A DNA stretch of 64,000 bases from Novosphingobium chloroacetimidivorans (GCF_014204535.1 NZ_JACHLR010000011.1:1-64000), one strand, 5' to 3'. Positions 1-8,548 are shown, numbered from the stretch's first letter. Translations and numbers: made by a program. Notes: generated from the letters alone by a model not told the origin.

Positions 1-93
1 ACCCGCTACGACAAGCGAGATGATAACTTCCTCGCGTCAGTCCAACTTGCATCCATACGGATTTGGCTGCGACATAATGAGTCGGTGGCCTAG
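1..93 (+). mobile_element. IS5-family transposase, C-terminal end (cut by window edge)
   Basis: Frame 1 reads through 30 codons to a TAG at 91-93. The peptide begins TRYDKRDDNFLASVQLAS and continues IRIWL, which matches the extreme C-terminus of IS5-family DDE transposases (usual pattern YDK..xxFLAAxxLAAxxIWL). Only the tail is in the window, so the catalytic domain and the left inverted repeat cannot be seen. I could not identify the right terminal inverted repeat after the stop. Confidence 0.6.
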
Positions 94-169
94 AGGTTTG
101 GTACAGGCTGGAGCAACACCGCCGTGCCCAGCGCCGCACCTCATCGTCGTCGCACCAGGCGATGTGCAT

Positions 170-370
170 TCATGCAAGCAGATGGGTGGGTATGCCGAGC
201 GGAGGACCAGCCTCGGCCAATGTGCGGTCCAGCGTGTGCAAGATTGCACCCGCTTCCGATGCGATGGCCAGATGAAGTGCATCGCCGGCGCGCAGCCCCA
301 GCGCATGCTGATCGGCGTGTTGAGCCGCCGCGCGAAAATGACGTCCCGTGATCGGCTTGCGAATAGCCCC
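170..370 (-). pseudogene. PIN-domain (VapC-like) toxin, C-terminal remnant
   Basis: On the minus strand, from an in-frame stop at 371-373 to a TGA at 170-172, the frame reads about 66 residues including ITGRHFRAAAQHADQ, LGLRAGDALHLAIA and ILHTLDRTLAEAG. The RAGDALHLA...TLDRxLAEA pattern is the second half of the PIN nuclease domain of VapC toxins, with the conserved acidic residues of the D..H and TLD motifs present. The N-terminal half with the first catalytic Asp, and any VapB antitoxin, are missing. It lies between a transposase tail and an integrase remnant, so it is probably a dead fragment of a toxin-antitoxin module. Confidence 0.55.
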
Positions 371-422
371 TCATTGACAAGCACACCCTACGCGGCTCAG
401 GCGAGGAAAAGGTCCGGCCGGT

Positions 423-650
423 AGCAGCCATCGCGACGTCCCGTGGCTGTTCTGGAACTTGAAGTTCAGGAAGCCACTCAGAAGCCTACAGTACTACTGG
501 GAGGAATTCCGCAGCAAGGCTGGATTGCGAGGTGTCAGGCTGCACGACCTGCGTCATACCTTTGCAAGCCCTGCGGCGATGAACGAGGAGACGATCCCGA
601 TGATCGGGCGCTTGCTAGTCGTGCAGGCCCGTCAAACCCGACGCACCATC
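423..650 (+). pseudogene. tyrosine recombinase (phage-type integrase), C-terminal remnant
   Basis: The frame through 459 contains LRSLQYYWEEFRSKAGLRG followed by VRLHDLRHTFAS and ETIPMIGRLL. This is the box II region of tyrosine recombinases: the HxLRHTFA motif with catalytic His and Arg, then the PxxIGxLLGH region. After IGRLL the expected GH...TxRYAH, which carries the last His and the nucleophilic Tyr, has degenerated, and the frame is stopped just upstream at 420-422. No N-terminal domain is present. It abuts the 3' end of the polysaccharide operon and marks an old integration or recombination point. Confidence 0.7.
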
Positions 651-655
651 ACAGA

Positions 656-1720
656 TCACCCGGCAACCGCCTCCCGCGCCGTAAGCGGTACCGCCGGACG
701 CGTAGGGCGATGGCGATCGAGCGTGTCGAGCTTGGCCGTCACCAGCACTTCATCGCCCAGCTCGCGCGCGAACCAGTCCATGGTGGCGCGGATACCGTCT
801 TCCAGCTTGGTCGTCGGCTCCCAGCCGAGCAGCGCCCTGGCTCGGTCGATGTTGGGCTTGCGGCGGCGTGGATCGTCGACCGGAAGCGGGGCGTTGCGCA
901 CTTCGGCGGGGCGGCCAAGCATGTCGACGACCAGATCGACCAGTTCGCGCACCGTCATCTCGCGCGGGTTGCCGATGTTGACCGGCTCCATGCCGATCTC
1001 GTCGGCTTCCATCAGCCGGCGCAGAGCCTCCGCCGTGTCGGTGACGTAGCAGAAGCTGCGTGTCTGGCTGCCATCGCCGTAGATGGTGATCGCCTCGCCC
1101 GAGAGCGCCTGACAGATCACGTTGGAGACGACGCGCCCGTCGCACGGGTCCATGTTCGGCCCGTAAGTGTTGAAGATCCGCGCCACCCGCACGTCGGCGC
1201 GGCCGCTGCGGGCATAGTCGAAGGTCAGCGCCTCGGCCGCGCGCTTGCCCTCGTCGTAGCAGGCACGTGGGCCGGTGCAGCTGACGTTACCGCGGTACTC
1301 CTCGCGCTGCGGGTGGCTCTCGGGATCGCCGTAGACTTCGCTGGTGGAGGTCAGCAGGAAGCGCGCGCCCGAGGCCTCTGCCAGGCGCAGGAGCTGGCTG
1401 GTGCCCACCACGCTGGTCAGCATCGTGTGCTCGGGATCGGCCTGGTAGGCGGGCGGCGATGCCGCGCAGGCCAGGTTGTAGACGCGGTGGAACTGGCGCG
1501 CGCGCGTCACCAGCGAGGTCGGCCAGGGTGCGGTGATGTCGGCCTGGATGAACTCGAAGTTGTCGTACTGCTTCAGCACCGCGAGGTTCGACGGGCGCGA
1601 GGTCTGCAGATTGTCGACGCAGACTACATGCTCGCCGGCTTCTAGCAGCATGCGGCACAAGTGCGAGCCGATGAAGCCCGCGCCGCCCGCGACCAGTGTC
1701 AATCGGTCAGACTTGTTCAC
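656..1720 (-). CDS. NAD-dependent epimerase/decarboxylase, UDP-glucuronate decarboxylase (UDP-xylose synthase)-like
   Basis: Extended SDR sugar-nucleotide enzyme of 354 residues, predicted to convert UDP-glucuronate to UDP-xylose or to act on a close analogue. The Rossmann motif GGAGFIGSH is at residues 12-20, the STSEVYG motif at 125-131 and the catalytic pair is Tyr155 and Lys159 (CYDEGKR). The following RIFNTYGPNM stretch and the late GDGSQTRSFCYV segment are typical of UXS enzymes. The GTG at 1720 is chosen because AGAGGA lies just upstream and the NAD motif follows at once. It is the last gene of the leftward operon and overlaps the preceding glycosyltransferase by 14 bp. Substrate is inferred from family resemblance only; a 4-epimerase or 4,6-dehydratase relative is possible. 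Confidence 0.8.
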   Translation of the reverse strand: MNKSDRLTLVAGGAGFIGSHLCRMLLEAGEHVVCVDNLQTSRPSNLAVLKQYDNFEFIQADITAPWPTSLVTRARQFHRVYNLACAASPPAYQADPEHTMLTSVVGTSQLLRLAEASGARFLLTSTSEVYGDPESHPQREEYRGNVSCTGPRACYDEGKRAAEALTFDYARSGRADVRVARIFNTYGPNMDPCDGRVVSNVICQALSGEAITIYGDGSQTRSFCYVTDTAEALRRLMEADEIGMEPVNIGNPREMTVRELVDLVVDMLGRPAEVRNAPLPVDDPRRRKPNIDRARALLGWEPTTKLEDGIRATMDWFARELGDEVLVTAKLDTLDRHRPTRPAVPLTAREAVAG

Positions 1721-2813
1721 AAAGGTTTCCTCTCGGGGTGTTCGGCGCGGGACGTGTGACGCCAGATCTCTTCGGCGCCTGTTCCAGGTCTTGTTCGAGT
1801 TGCGCGGCGCGGCAATCGGCGGTGTGGGCGCCGAGCACCGCCTGGTGCGCAGCCTCGCCAAAGCTCGCCGCATCGGCACCGAGCGCGGCGATCACGTCTT
1901 CGGTCGTATCGGCCAGGATGATCGCGCGGCCAGGTTCGAGAACATCTTCGATCCCCGCCCAACGGTCTGAAATAATGGGAGTTCCACAGGCTCCCGCCTC
2001 GAACAGGCGCACGGATGGCGACCATCCGGCTGCGATCATGTCGGCCCGCGTCACGTTGAGCGTGAAGCGCGATGCGGAGTAAAACTCGGCGTGCTCGGCG
2101 GGAGGCAGATGCTCGATGCGCTCGACGTTCGCCGGCCAGACGATCGCATGCGGGTACTGCGGCCCCGCCACGGCGAAGCGCTTGTCGGGGCAGCGCCGTG
2201 CGGTCTCGATCAGCAGCTTTTCCAGCGTGGGCTGGCGATCGTCGCTGTAGGTGCCGAGGTAAGTGAGGTCCCAGCGCTTCTTTACCGCCAATGGCGTGTA
2301 GCGAGTGTCATCGACCGAGCAGTAGAGCGCACGGGCGCTGGGCGAGCCGAAGTCGGTCATCAGCCGGCACAAGGTCGGCCCGCCGGTGAACGAGAAATAC
2401 ACGTCGTATCCGGGGATCAGCTCGGGCGTCAGGTATTCGAAATCACCCCGCGCCAGCTTCGCCAGCGTGACGGGCGTGTCGATGTCATAGAAGCAGGCGA
2501 TCCCGCGCGCATGCTCCTGCACGAACGCGCCGACTTCGACACCCTCGGGCACGTAGGAGCCGACCATCACCGCATCGGCCTGCGCGATCGTCTCGCGCCA
2601 TTGCCCCAACTCCTCGACGCTGTCGTAGTAGCGCAGCTCGCAAAAGTCGGGATCCGGCAGATCGCGATGGTCGGCGTACCAGGGCTTGTCCCGCTCGAGG
2701 AACAGGATCTCGTGCCCGCGCCGCGCGAAGGCGGAAAGCAGCGCGCGGAACGTAGTGGCGTGGCCGTTGCCCCACGAAGACGAGAGGGTCAGGCCCAGGA
2801 CGACCAGCTTCAC
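1707..2813 (-). CDS. CgeB-like glycosyltransferase (copy 3 of 3)
   Basis: 368-residue cytosolic glycosyltransferase of the CgeB/GT1_2 type (GT-B fold). The N-terminus MKLVVLGLTLSSSWGNGHA is followed by the family's AFARRGHEILFLERDKPWY pattern. The C-terminal half carries RLFEAGACGTPIISDRW and GIEDVLEPG, the donor-binding region of this family. The GTG start overlaps the TGA of the upstream gene in a GTGA tetranucleotide, so translation is probably coupled. It is one of three adjacent related genes that look like an ancient tandem duplication. Donor and acceptor sugars cannot be told from sequence; the epimerases in the same operon suggest unusual nucleotide sugars. Confidence 0.8.
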   Translation of the reverse strand: MKLVVLGLTLSSSWGNGHATTFRALLSAFARRGHEILFLERDKPWYADHRDLPDPDFCELRYYDSVEELGQWRETIAQADAVMVGSYVPEGVEVGAFVQEHARGIACFYDIDTPVTLAKLARGDFEYLTPELIPGYDVYFSFTGGPTLCRLMTDFGSPSARALYCSVDDTRYTPLAVKKRWDLTYLGTYSDDRQPTLEKLLIETARRCPDKRFAVAGPQYPHAIVWPANVERIEHLPPAEHAEFYSASRFTLNVTRADMIAAGWSPSVRLFEAGACGTPIISDRWAGIEDVLEPGRAIILADTTEDVIAALGADAASFGEAAHQAVLGAHTADCRAAQLEQDLEQAPKRSGVTRPAPNTPRGNLCEQV

Positions 2814-3898
2814 GCCGTCACCTGGCTCTTGGCGCGAGCAGCGCGCAGGACTTCGTCCACTTCGACACCGCGCAATTCGTACGTGTGCTCGGCCAGCACC
2901 CGGGCAAGCGCGGCCTGGCCGATGGCGCGGGCACGCCCTTCCGTGAGGTTGGCCATGTGCTCGGCCACGTCCTGCCCGTCGCGCGCGACCAGCACTTCCT
3001 CGTCGGGCTTGAGGAACAGCTCGATGCCTTCCCAGGCGTCGGTGATCAGGCACGCCGCGGCACCGGCCGCCTCGAACACGCGGGTCGCGGGAGAGAAGCC
3101 GATGCGCGCCATGGAATCGCGCGCCACGTTCAGCACCGCCTTGGGCGTGCAGTTGAAGGCATTGTGCTGGCGCGTGCCGACATGGCCGATGTCGCGCACA
3201 TTGGCCGGCATGCCCTTGTCGTGCCAGCCGTTGCCGCCGATCAGGAAGCTGCGCTCCGGCAGCGCGGCGGCGGGCCTTAGGAAGAACTCCTCCACGCGCG
3301 CCTCGCGGTCGGGCAGGCGATTGGCCAGGAACGCCAGGTCGCAGGCGAATGCAGGCTCGGGCGGCACCGGATGGTGGGTCGCGGGATCGAGCGCGTTGTA
3401 GATCGGCACGCACTGCTTGGCGCCGAAGCCTTCGTAGTCGCCGATCACCGGCGGACCGCCGCCGTAAGTCAACACCATGTCTAGGTGCGGAAGAGCCTTG
3501 CGGACCGGGTGATCGGCATCCTCGCGCATCTCGTCGAGCGTGGCGGCGGCATCGACGTCCCAGTAGATCTTGATCGCATCGGGCCGCGCCTGTGCGATCA
3601 CGCCTTCGAGCAGTTCCTTGTCGAACACGCCGACACCGTTGGCCTTGACGACGATGTCCGCGTCCGCTGCCTCGGCCAACACGCGGCGCAGCGAGGCTTC
3701 GTCTGCATCGTAGACGACCGAACGCACCCACTCGGGCGGATCGATGTCGCGGTTCTGCTGCCGGCCGAAGGCGTCGGGCTCGTAGAAGGTGATCTCGTAC
3801 CCGCGCTTGGCCATGGCCGAGAGGATGCCGCGATAGTACGTCGCCGCACCGTTCCAGTACGACGAGAGCAGGCTGGAGCCGTAGAAAGCGATCTTCAA
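2810..3898 (-). CDS. CgeB-like glycosyltransferase (copy 2 of 3)
   Basis: 362-residue GT-B glycosyltransferase related to its two neighbours. The N-terminus LKIAFYGSSLLSSYWNGAA and GYEITFYEPDAF are characteristic of CgeB-family proteins, as are the mid-region YWDVDAAATL and the C-terminal TRVFEAAGAAACLITDAW and GIELFLKP donor-site segments. I place the start at the TTG at 3898 because it follows GGAGAACCCGC and makes a TTGA overlap with the upstream stop, matching the style of the rest of the operon. Likely role: adding one sugar to a surface or secreted glycoconjugate on the cytosolic side. Substrates unknown. Confidence 0.8.
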   Translation of the reverse strand: MKIAFYGSSLLSSYWNGAATYYRGILSAMAKRGYEITFYEPDAFGRQQNRDIDPPEWVRSVVYDADEASLRRVLAEAADADIVVKANGVGVFDKELLEGVIAQARPDAIKIYWDVDAAATLDEMREDADHPVRKALPHLDMVLTYGGGPPVIGDYEGFGAKQCVPIYNALDPATHHPVPPEPAFACDLAFLANRLPDREARVEEFFLRPAAALPERSFLIGGNGWHDKGMPANVRDIGHVGTRQHNAFNCTPKAVLNVARDSMARIGFSPATRVFEAAGAAACLITDAWEGIELFLKPDEEVLVARDGQDVAEHMANLTEGRARAIGQAALARVLAEHTYELRGVEVDEVLRAARAKSQVTA

Positions 3899-5016
3899 GC
3901 GGGTTCTCCGGCCAGGGCAGATTTGATGGTGGGCTTGATGGAAGCGACGATCGCCAGCAGTTCGTCGACGCGGTGCGCGCATGTATGGCGTGCCAGGATG
4001 GTCTCGAGCCCGCTGGCGACGAGCGCCTGACGCAAGGCAGGATCGGTCTTCAGATCCGCGAGGTGGGCGGTCATCTCCTCGCCATCGGCAGCGACAAGGT
4101 AGTCCCAGCCTGGACGGAACAGCCCTTCGGCATCGTCCCACGGTGCGCTGACCAGCGGGATGCCGCTGGCAAGCGCCTCGAACACGCGGATGGTCGGGAT
4201 GCCCGGCAGGATCGTCGAGTAGAAGCGGCGGGGCACATGCACCGTCGCCAGATGCCGCGCGAAGATCGCGGGCGCGGCGGCGTTCGCGGCCCAGCCATGA
4301 TAGCGCACACCGAACTTCGCCAGGATCGCACGCGCGTCTTCGGGGTAGCGCACGCCGTAGACATCGAGCGGCAGACCGGAAGCCTGGGCCGGGCCGAACA
4401 GGAAGTCCTGCAGCTCCTGCGTGCGCTCCCCGTCGCCCCAGTTGCCGATCCAGACGAGGCCGGAACGCGGTCCTTCCTCTACCGGCGGGAAGAAACGTCG
4501 GGTGTCGGCGGCCTCGTGCCAGGTCCAAACCCGGTTGCCCCAGCCGCGCTGGCGATAGACCTCGCTCAGCGTCTCGCCGAAGGCCAGCACGCCATCGTAG
4601 GCGGAAAGGTCATAGCCCTCCATCTCCTGCGGCGCGCTGACGGCACGATGATGCGTGTCGTGGAACAGCAGCGTGTAACCTGCACCCTGAGCGCGCGCTG
4701 CGCCGAGCCTGGCGACCAGATCATGCGCGTTCCATTCGTGCACGATCACCAGGTCGGCGCCATCGGCCAGTTCCGTGGGATCGGCATCGGCGGCATAGCG
4801 CGTGGAGCTCAGCCGCGGATAGGCCGAGCGATAGGCGCCCAAGCCCTCGGTGCCATGGTCTGCGATCAGGTTGGCGCGGCTCCAGGCATCCTCGGGCTCG
4901 AACACCGCGACTTCGTGGCCGCGCTCGATCAGTTCATCCAGAACGCCGCGAAGGAAGTGCGCGTTGCCGTGGTTCCAGCAGGAATCCAGCGAGTGCGTAA
5001 AATAGACGACCTTCAT
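3895..5016 (-). CDS. CgeB-like glycosyltransferase (copy 1 of 3)
   Basis: 373-residue GT-B glycosyltransferase. MKVVYFTHSLDSCWNHGNA and the RGVLDELIERGHEVAVFEPE segment match the N-terminal domain shared with the next two genes. The C-terminal domain has RVFEALASGIPLVSAPWDDA and GLFRPGWDYL, corresponding to the donor nucleotide-binding part. It starts with ATG 10 bp after the stop of the GT4 gene. With copies 2 and 3 and the GT4 enzyme, it gives the operon four glycosyltransferases, enough for a short oligosaccharide or a multiply glycosylated small molecule. Confidence 0.8.
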   Translation of the reverse strand: MKVVYFTHSLDSCWNHGNAHFLRGVLDELIERGHEVAVFEPEDAWSRANLIADHGTEGLGAYRSAYPRLSSTRYAADADPTELADGADLVIVHEWNAHDLVARLGAARAQGAGYTLLFHDTHHRAVSAPQEMEGYDLSAYDGVLAFGETLSEVYRQRGWGNRVWTWHEAADTRRFFPPVEEGPRSGLVWIGNWGDGERTQELQDFLFGPAQASGLPLDVYGVRYPEDARAILAKFGVRYHGWAANAAAPAIFARHLATVHVPRRFYSTILPGIPTIRVFEALASGIPLVSAPWDDAEGLFRPGWDYLVAADGEEMTAHLADLKTDPALRQALVASGLETILARHTCAHRVDELLAIVASIKPTIKSALAGEPA

Positions 5017-5026
5017 GCCGCGCCCC

Positions 5027-6127
5027 TCATGCTGCTAACCGGGCGGCCATGAGGTCGCGGTAGTGTTCGGCCATGGCATTGGCCATCCGCTCGGGCACAT
5101 AGCGCTGGGCACGTGCCTGCGCCGCTTCGCCGAGCGCGTCGCGGTGGTCGGGATCGCGGATGATAGCTTCAATGGCTGCGGCAAAGCCGGCCGCGTCGAG
5201 CGGATCGACGAACACGACCGCGCCGTCCCACAGCTCACGGAAGGTGGGGATATCGGAAAGCACCAGCGGGCATCGCGCGCCGGCAGCTTCCAGCACCGCG
5301 AGTCCGAACGGCTCGAAGGTGGCGGCGGAGACGAACACCGGCCGCTGCTCCAGCTTGGCGGCGAAGGCAGCGGCGTCGAGCTGGCCGAGCAAGTGCAGAT
5401 GGTCGGCAGTCGCCACCTCGCCATGCGGTGCGGTGGTCGTGCCCGCGGCATGGAACGGGAACGGCACCAGCGCGGCTGCCTTGTCCAGCGTGGCGAGGTT
5501 CTTGACCTCGTCCCACATCCGTCCGGCCGTGAGCGCGCTGTTGGTACCGGCGGTGGCGCGTACGCGCGCCGGCAAGGCTCGACCGTTGTGCACGACTTGC
5601 GGCGCCACCGCGAGGCCATAGACGCGCCTCAGCGTCTCGGCGAAGCTGACCGACGGCGCGATGACGCGATCGCAGGTGCGTAACGCCTGCGCCATCATCT
5701 CGCGATGCCAGGCGAACGCCGGGTCGAGCGGCTGACCGCTGCGCGCCGCGTCCCACCAGCTGGCGAGGCACCCATGCGCGACGGCCACCACGGGCGCGGG
5801 CCACGCCTGGCCGGCCGCCAGCGCCGGCGAGTTCAGATGAACGAGGTCCACCTTTTCGCGCCGGGCGAGTGCCGCCAGTTCGGCCGCGGCGCGGCGGGTC
5901 GAAGCCGCTTCGCTCATCCAATCGAGCGGCAAGCCGGTCTCGACCAGCGTCACGCCCTTGCAGCGCTTGATCGCGGTGCGCTGCTCCGGTGTGGGAGGAG
6001 GGCCGAGCACTGCCAGCACCGTCTCGAACCCAAGTGGACGCAAGGCGCAAGCAAGCTCGGTCGCGTATTGCCACACGCCGCCGACGGCATCGACGGTCAT
6101 CAGCAGGCGCGTCACGCGTCGGCTCAT
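5027..6127 (-). CDS. GT4-family glycosyltransferase
   Basis: 366-residue retaining glycosyltransferase of the GT4 (GT-B) family. The N-terminal domain contains MTVDAVGGVWQYATELACAL, the usual glycine-rich acceptor-side loop (GGVWxYxxxLA). The C-terminal domain contains SALTAGRMWDEVKNL and, near the end, FEPFGLAVLEAAGARCPLV, whose E..F.L..LEA spacing is the GT4 donor signature (EX7E). The ATG overlaps the stop of the upstream epimerase in an ATGA tetranucleotide. It is not closely related to the three CgeB-like enzymes that follow. It may add the first sugar of the product; that is inference. Confidence 0.85.
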   Translation of the reverse strand: MSRRVTRLLMTVDAVGGVWQYATELACALRPLGFETVLAVLGPPPTPEQRTAIKRCKGVTLVETGLPLDWMSEAASTRRAAAELAALARREKVDLVHLNSPALAAGQAWPAPVVAVAHGCLASWWDAARSGQPLDPAFAWHREMMAQALRTCDRVIAPSVSFAETLRRVYGLAVAPQVVHNGRALPARVRATAGTNSALTAGRMWDEVKNLATLDKAAALVPFPFHAAGTTTAPHGEVATADHLHLLGQLDAAAFAAKLEQRPVFVSAATFEPFGLAVLEAAGARCPLVLSDIPTFRELWDGAVVFVDPLDAAGFAAAIEAIIRDPDHRDALGEAAQARAQRYVPERMANAMAEHYRDLMAARLAA

Positions 6128-7197
6128 CGGTGCGCTCCGGCGGTGGCAAGCGGGGCGGGCTGCGCAGGCAGATCGATGCCGCGCTCGGCCGCAAGCCACT
6201 CCGTCAGGCGCGCGACACCGGTACGCCAGTCCAGCTTCTTGGGCAGACCCAGCGTTGTATCGATCGCGCGCGTATCGGCAACGAACCAGCGCTGGTCGCC
6301 GGGGCGCCAGTCGGACGAGCGCACGTCGATCCGGCAGCCCAGGGTTTCGCTCATGTAATCGATCAGGTTGCGCAAGCTGACCGCGTTCGCCGGGCCGCCG
6401 CCGAGATTGAAGACCTGGCCCTTCACCTTGTCGATCTGGCGCCAGGCGGCGATGTAGGCATCCACTGCATCGCCGACATAGAGCACGTCGCGCACCTGGT
6501 TGCCGTCGCCATAGAGCGTGATCGGATTGCCCTGCAGCGCCTGGATCAGGAAGTGCGCGACCCAGCCCTGGTCCTCGGTGCCCATCTGCCGCTCGCCGTA
6601 GACGCAGCTCATCCGCAGCACGGCGGTGGGCAGGTCGTAGCTGCGCGCGTAATCCAGCACGTACTGGTCGGCCGCACCCTTCGACACGCCATAGGGGGTG
6701 TGGAAATCCAGCGGCTGCGCTTCGGAAACACCCTGCTTGGCGAGTTCCGCGTCTTCGGGATAGTGGCCTTGCGCCGTCAGCTGCGAGCCGAACTGCACGA
6801 GATCGCCATAGACCTTGTTGGTGGAGGCGAAGATGACCGGCACCGGCCTGGCCTGCGCACGCGCGGCTTCGAGCAGGTTGAAGGTGCCGTTGATGTTGAT
6901 CGCCAGATCGGATGCGGGATCGGCCATGCTGGTCGTCACTGCGACTTGCGCGGCGAAGTGGAACGCGGCGTCCACGCCCTGCACCGCGGCGGCAAGCTTC
7001 TCCGGCTCTCGCACGTCGGCGAGCACCGGCTCGATCAGCTCGCCGTGCCGTTCGATCAGCCACTCGAGGTTGCGATCGACGCCGGGCCGCACGAGTGCAT
7101 CGTAGATGCGCACGCGGTGGCCTTCCGACGCGAGCCTGTCGGCGAGGTTGGAGCCGATGAAACCGGCCCCGCCGGTGACCAGGATCGTTTGCGTCAT
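6124..7197 (-). CDS. NAD-dependent epimerase, CDP-paratose 2-epimerase-like
   Basis: 357-residue extended SDR. The NAD motif GGAGFIGSN is at 9-17, TNKVYGD at 126-132, and catalytic Tyr169/Lys173 lie in DFHTPYGVSKGAADQY. The NKVYGD motif, the DFHTPYG...KGAADQYVLDYAR block and the later DQGWVAHFLIQ segment closely match the CDP-paratose (tyvelose) 2-epimerase family rather than UDP-galactose 4-epimerases. It starts at ATG 7197, overlapping the upstream stop by 4 bp. Expected role is epimerisation of a nucleotide-activated sugar for the glycosyltransferases downstream. No CDP-hexose synthesis genes are visible, so the true nucleotide and sugar are uncertain. Confidence 0.8.
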   Translation of the reverse strand: MTQTILVTGGAGFIGSNLADRLASEGHRVRIYDALVRPGVDRNLEWLIERHGELIEPVLADVREPEKLAAAVQGVDAAFHFAAQVAVTTSMADPASDLAININGTFNLLEAARAQARPVPVIFASTNKVYGDLVQFGSQLTAQGHYPEDAELAKQGVSEAQPLDFHTPYGVSKGAADQYVLDYARSYDLPTAVLRMSCVYGERQMGTEDQGWVAHFLIQALQGNPITLYGDGNQVRDVLYVGDAVDAYIAAWRQIDKVKGQVFNLGGGPANAVSLRNLIDYMSETLGCRIDVRSSDWRPGDQRWFVADTRAIDTTLGLPKKLDWRTGVARLTEWLAAERGIDLPAQPAPLATAGAHR

Positions 7198-8318
7198 GCG
7201 ACCAGTCCGCGCGCTTCGAGCTCCTTGCGCGCCTTTTCGACGTGGTCCGTCGCGGTCTGCTGGCTGACCCATTCGGCCAGTTCGACGAGGCCTTCGGTGA
7301 AATCCTCGGTCGCCTCGATGCCCAGCTGCTCGCGCGCATTGGTGGTGTCGCAGAAGCAATGGCGGATGTCGCCGATGCGCGCCTTGCCGACGATCTCGGC
7401 GTGCAGGTCGTTGCGCCCCATTGCCTTGGCGAGTTCCTCGGCCACTTGCCTGACCGAGATGTCGCGGCCCGAACCGACATTGTAGGTTCCGCCCGGAGCG
7501 GCTGGGTTCTCCAGCGCGGTCGCAAAGGCGCGTGCGACATCGCGCACGTGCACGAAGTCGCGCCGCTGCTCGCCATCCTCGAAGATCATCGGCGACTGGC
7601 CGTTGAGGAAGCGCGAGGCGAAGATCGCCAGCACGCCGGTATAGGGATTGGAAAGCGCCTGGCCTGCGCCGTAGACGTTGAACAGACGCAGGCACACGCC
7701 TTCGATGCCGTAAGGCGGCGCCATGATGTGCGTGGTGCGCTCCTGCACGTACTTGTTGAGCGCGTAGATCGAGGAGAGGTTGGGCTGCTTCCACTCGGGC
7801 GTCGCCACCGGGGTCAGCGGACGCCCCTGCTTGTCGACCGGCTCCCAATTCGCCTGCCCATCGCGCAAGGTCGCGCGCGCCGCATCCTGCACCAGATTGC
7901 CATCGGCGTCGCGGTACAGACCCTCGCCATAGATGCTCATCGACGAGGCAGTGACCACGCGGCGCACCGGATTGTCGATCAGCCGCTCGAACAGAACGGC
8001 CGTGCCAACGTCGTTGGTGGAGGTATAGCGCTCCACCTCGTACATCGACTGGCCGACGCCGACCTCGGCCGCGAGGTGGATGACGCTGTCGACGCCCTTC
8101 AGCGCTTTGGCGACTGCTTCACCATCACGCACGTCACCCTCGATCAGTTCGATCTCAGGCTCGAGGAATGGAGGGCGCGTGCCGCTGGCGTTGGCGCCAT
8201 GGACTTGCTCGATCAGGCTATCCAGTGCAACAACACGATATCCGCGCCGCAGAAGCTCGCGTCCGACGTGGCACCCAATAAAGCCCGCCCCGCCCGTGAT
8301 CAGCACCGTTTCCGCCAT
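7194..8318 (-). CDS. NAD-dependent epimerase, dTDP-L-rhamnose 4-epimerase / UDP-glucose 4-epimerase-like
   Basis: First gene of the seven-gene leftward operon, 374 residues. It shows an extended SDR fold with GGAGFIGCH at 9-17, the SSMSIYGEG motif near residues 125-133 and catalytic Tyr185/Lys189 in SSIYALNKY. The insertion between these motifs (YRDADGNLVQ onward) and the C-terminal NVGSGRDISVRQVA are typical of the rhamnose 4-epimerase-like group. AGGGG lies 4 bases before the ATG. Role: supplies an epimerised nucleotide sugar. Exact substrate is inferred only from resemblance. Confidence 0.75.
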   Translation of the reverse strand: MAETVLITGGAGFIGCHVGRELLRRGYRVVALDSLIEQVHGANASGTRPPFLEPEIELIEGDVRDGEAVAKALKGVDSVIHLAAEVGVGQSMYEVERYTSTNDVGTAVLFERLIDNPVRRVVTASSMSIYGEGLYRDADGNLVQDAARATLRDGQANWEPVDKQGRPLTPVATPEWKQPNLSSIYALNKYVQERTTHIMAPPYGIEGVCLRLFNVYGAGQALSNPYTGVLAIFASRFLNGQSPMIFEDGEQRRDFVHVRDVARAFATALENPAAPGGTYNVGSGRDISVRQVAEELAKAMGRNDLHAEIVGKARIGDIRHCFCDTTNAREQLGIEATEDFTEGLVELAEWVSQQTATDHVEKARKELEARGLVA

Positions 8319-8548
8319 AAATCCCCTCGCACGCTAGCGTCCGGGAGGCACAAAGCTTCTTCATCCTCTTTGTTCCCAAATACTGTGAGAACTACTTTGA
8401 ATTAACATTTGTTATTTTGAAGTTTTCCCTTCGCCTCTGTTCTGAAACATTTCGACGCAGGGTTTGTTCATGCAGGAACAAAGCTTGTACTGCCTTGTTG
8501 ACGCCTGAACCGCATTTCGGGGGCGGCTCTCGGCAGAAAGGAGGGAAT
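8319..8548. promoter_or_regulatory. divergent promoter region of the glycoconjugate locus
   Basis: 230 bp between the divergent leftward epimerase operon and the rightward phosphatase operon. The stretch 8350-8450 is clearly richer in A and T than its surroundings, as expected for back-to-back promoters. No perfect sigma70 pair was found for either side. AAGGAGG at 8538-8544 is the ribosome-binding site of the rightward gene. A weak EcfG-like element is listed separately. Confidence 0.45.
8475..8500 (+). promoter_or_regulatory. weak EcfG-like promoter candidate
   Basis: GGAAC at 8475-8479 followed after 17 bases by GTTG. The general stress sigma factor EcfG of alphaproteobacteria recognises GGAAC-N16/17-CGTT. 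The base before GTT is T rather than C, so this is only a partial match. If real, transcription would begin near 8506, about 40 bases before the phosphatase start. Confidence 0.25.

Noticed and set aside
400-420. Resemblance to the conserved RNase P motif (GAGGAAAGTCCGG)
   Set aside because: The local sequence is GAGGAAAAGGTCCGG with an extra AG, and no other RNase P helices are present around it.
443-1645. 400-codon rightward frame opposite the UXS-like gene
   Set aside because: The minus strand carries a complete epimerase with catalytic Tyr and Lys; the plus frame has no domain and no ribosome-binding site.
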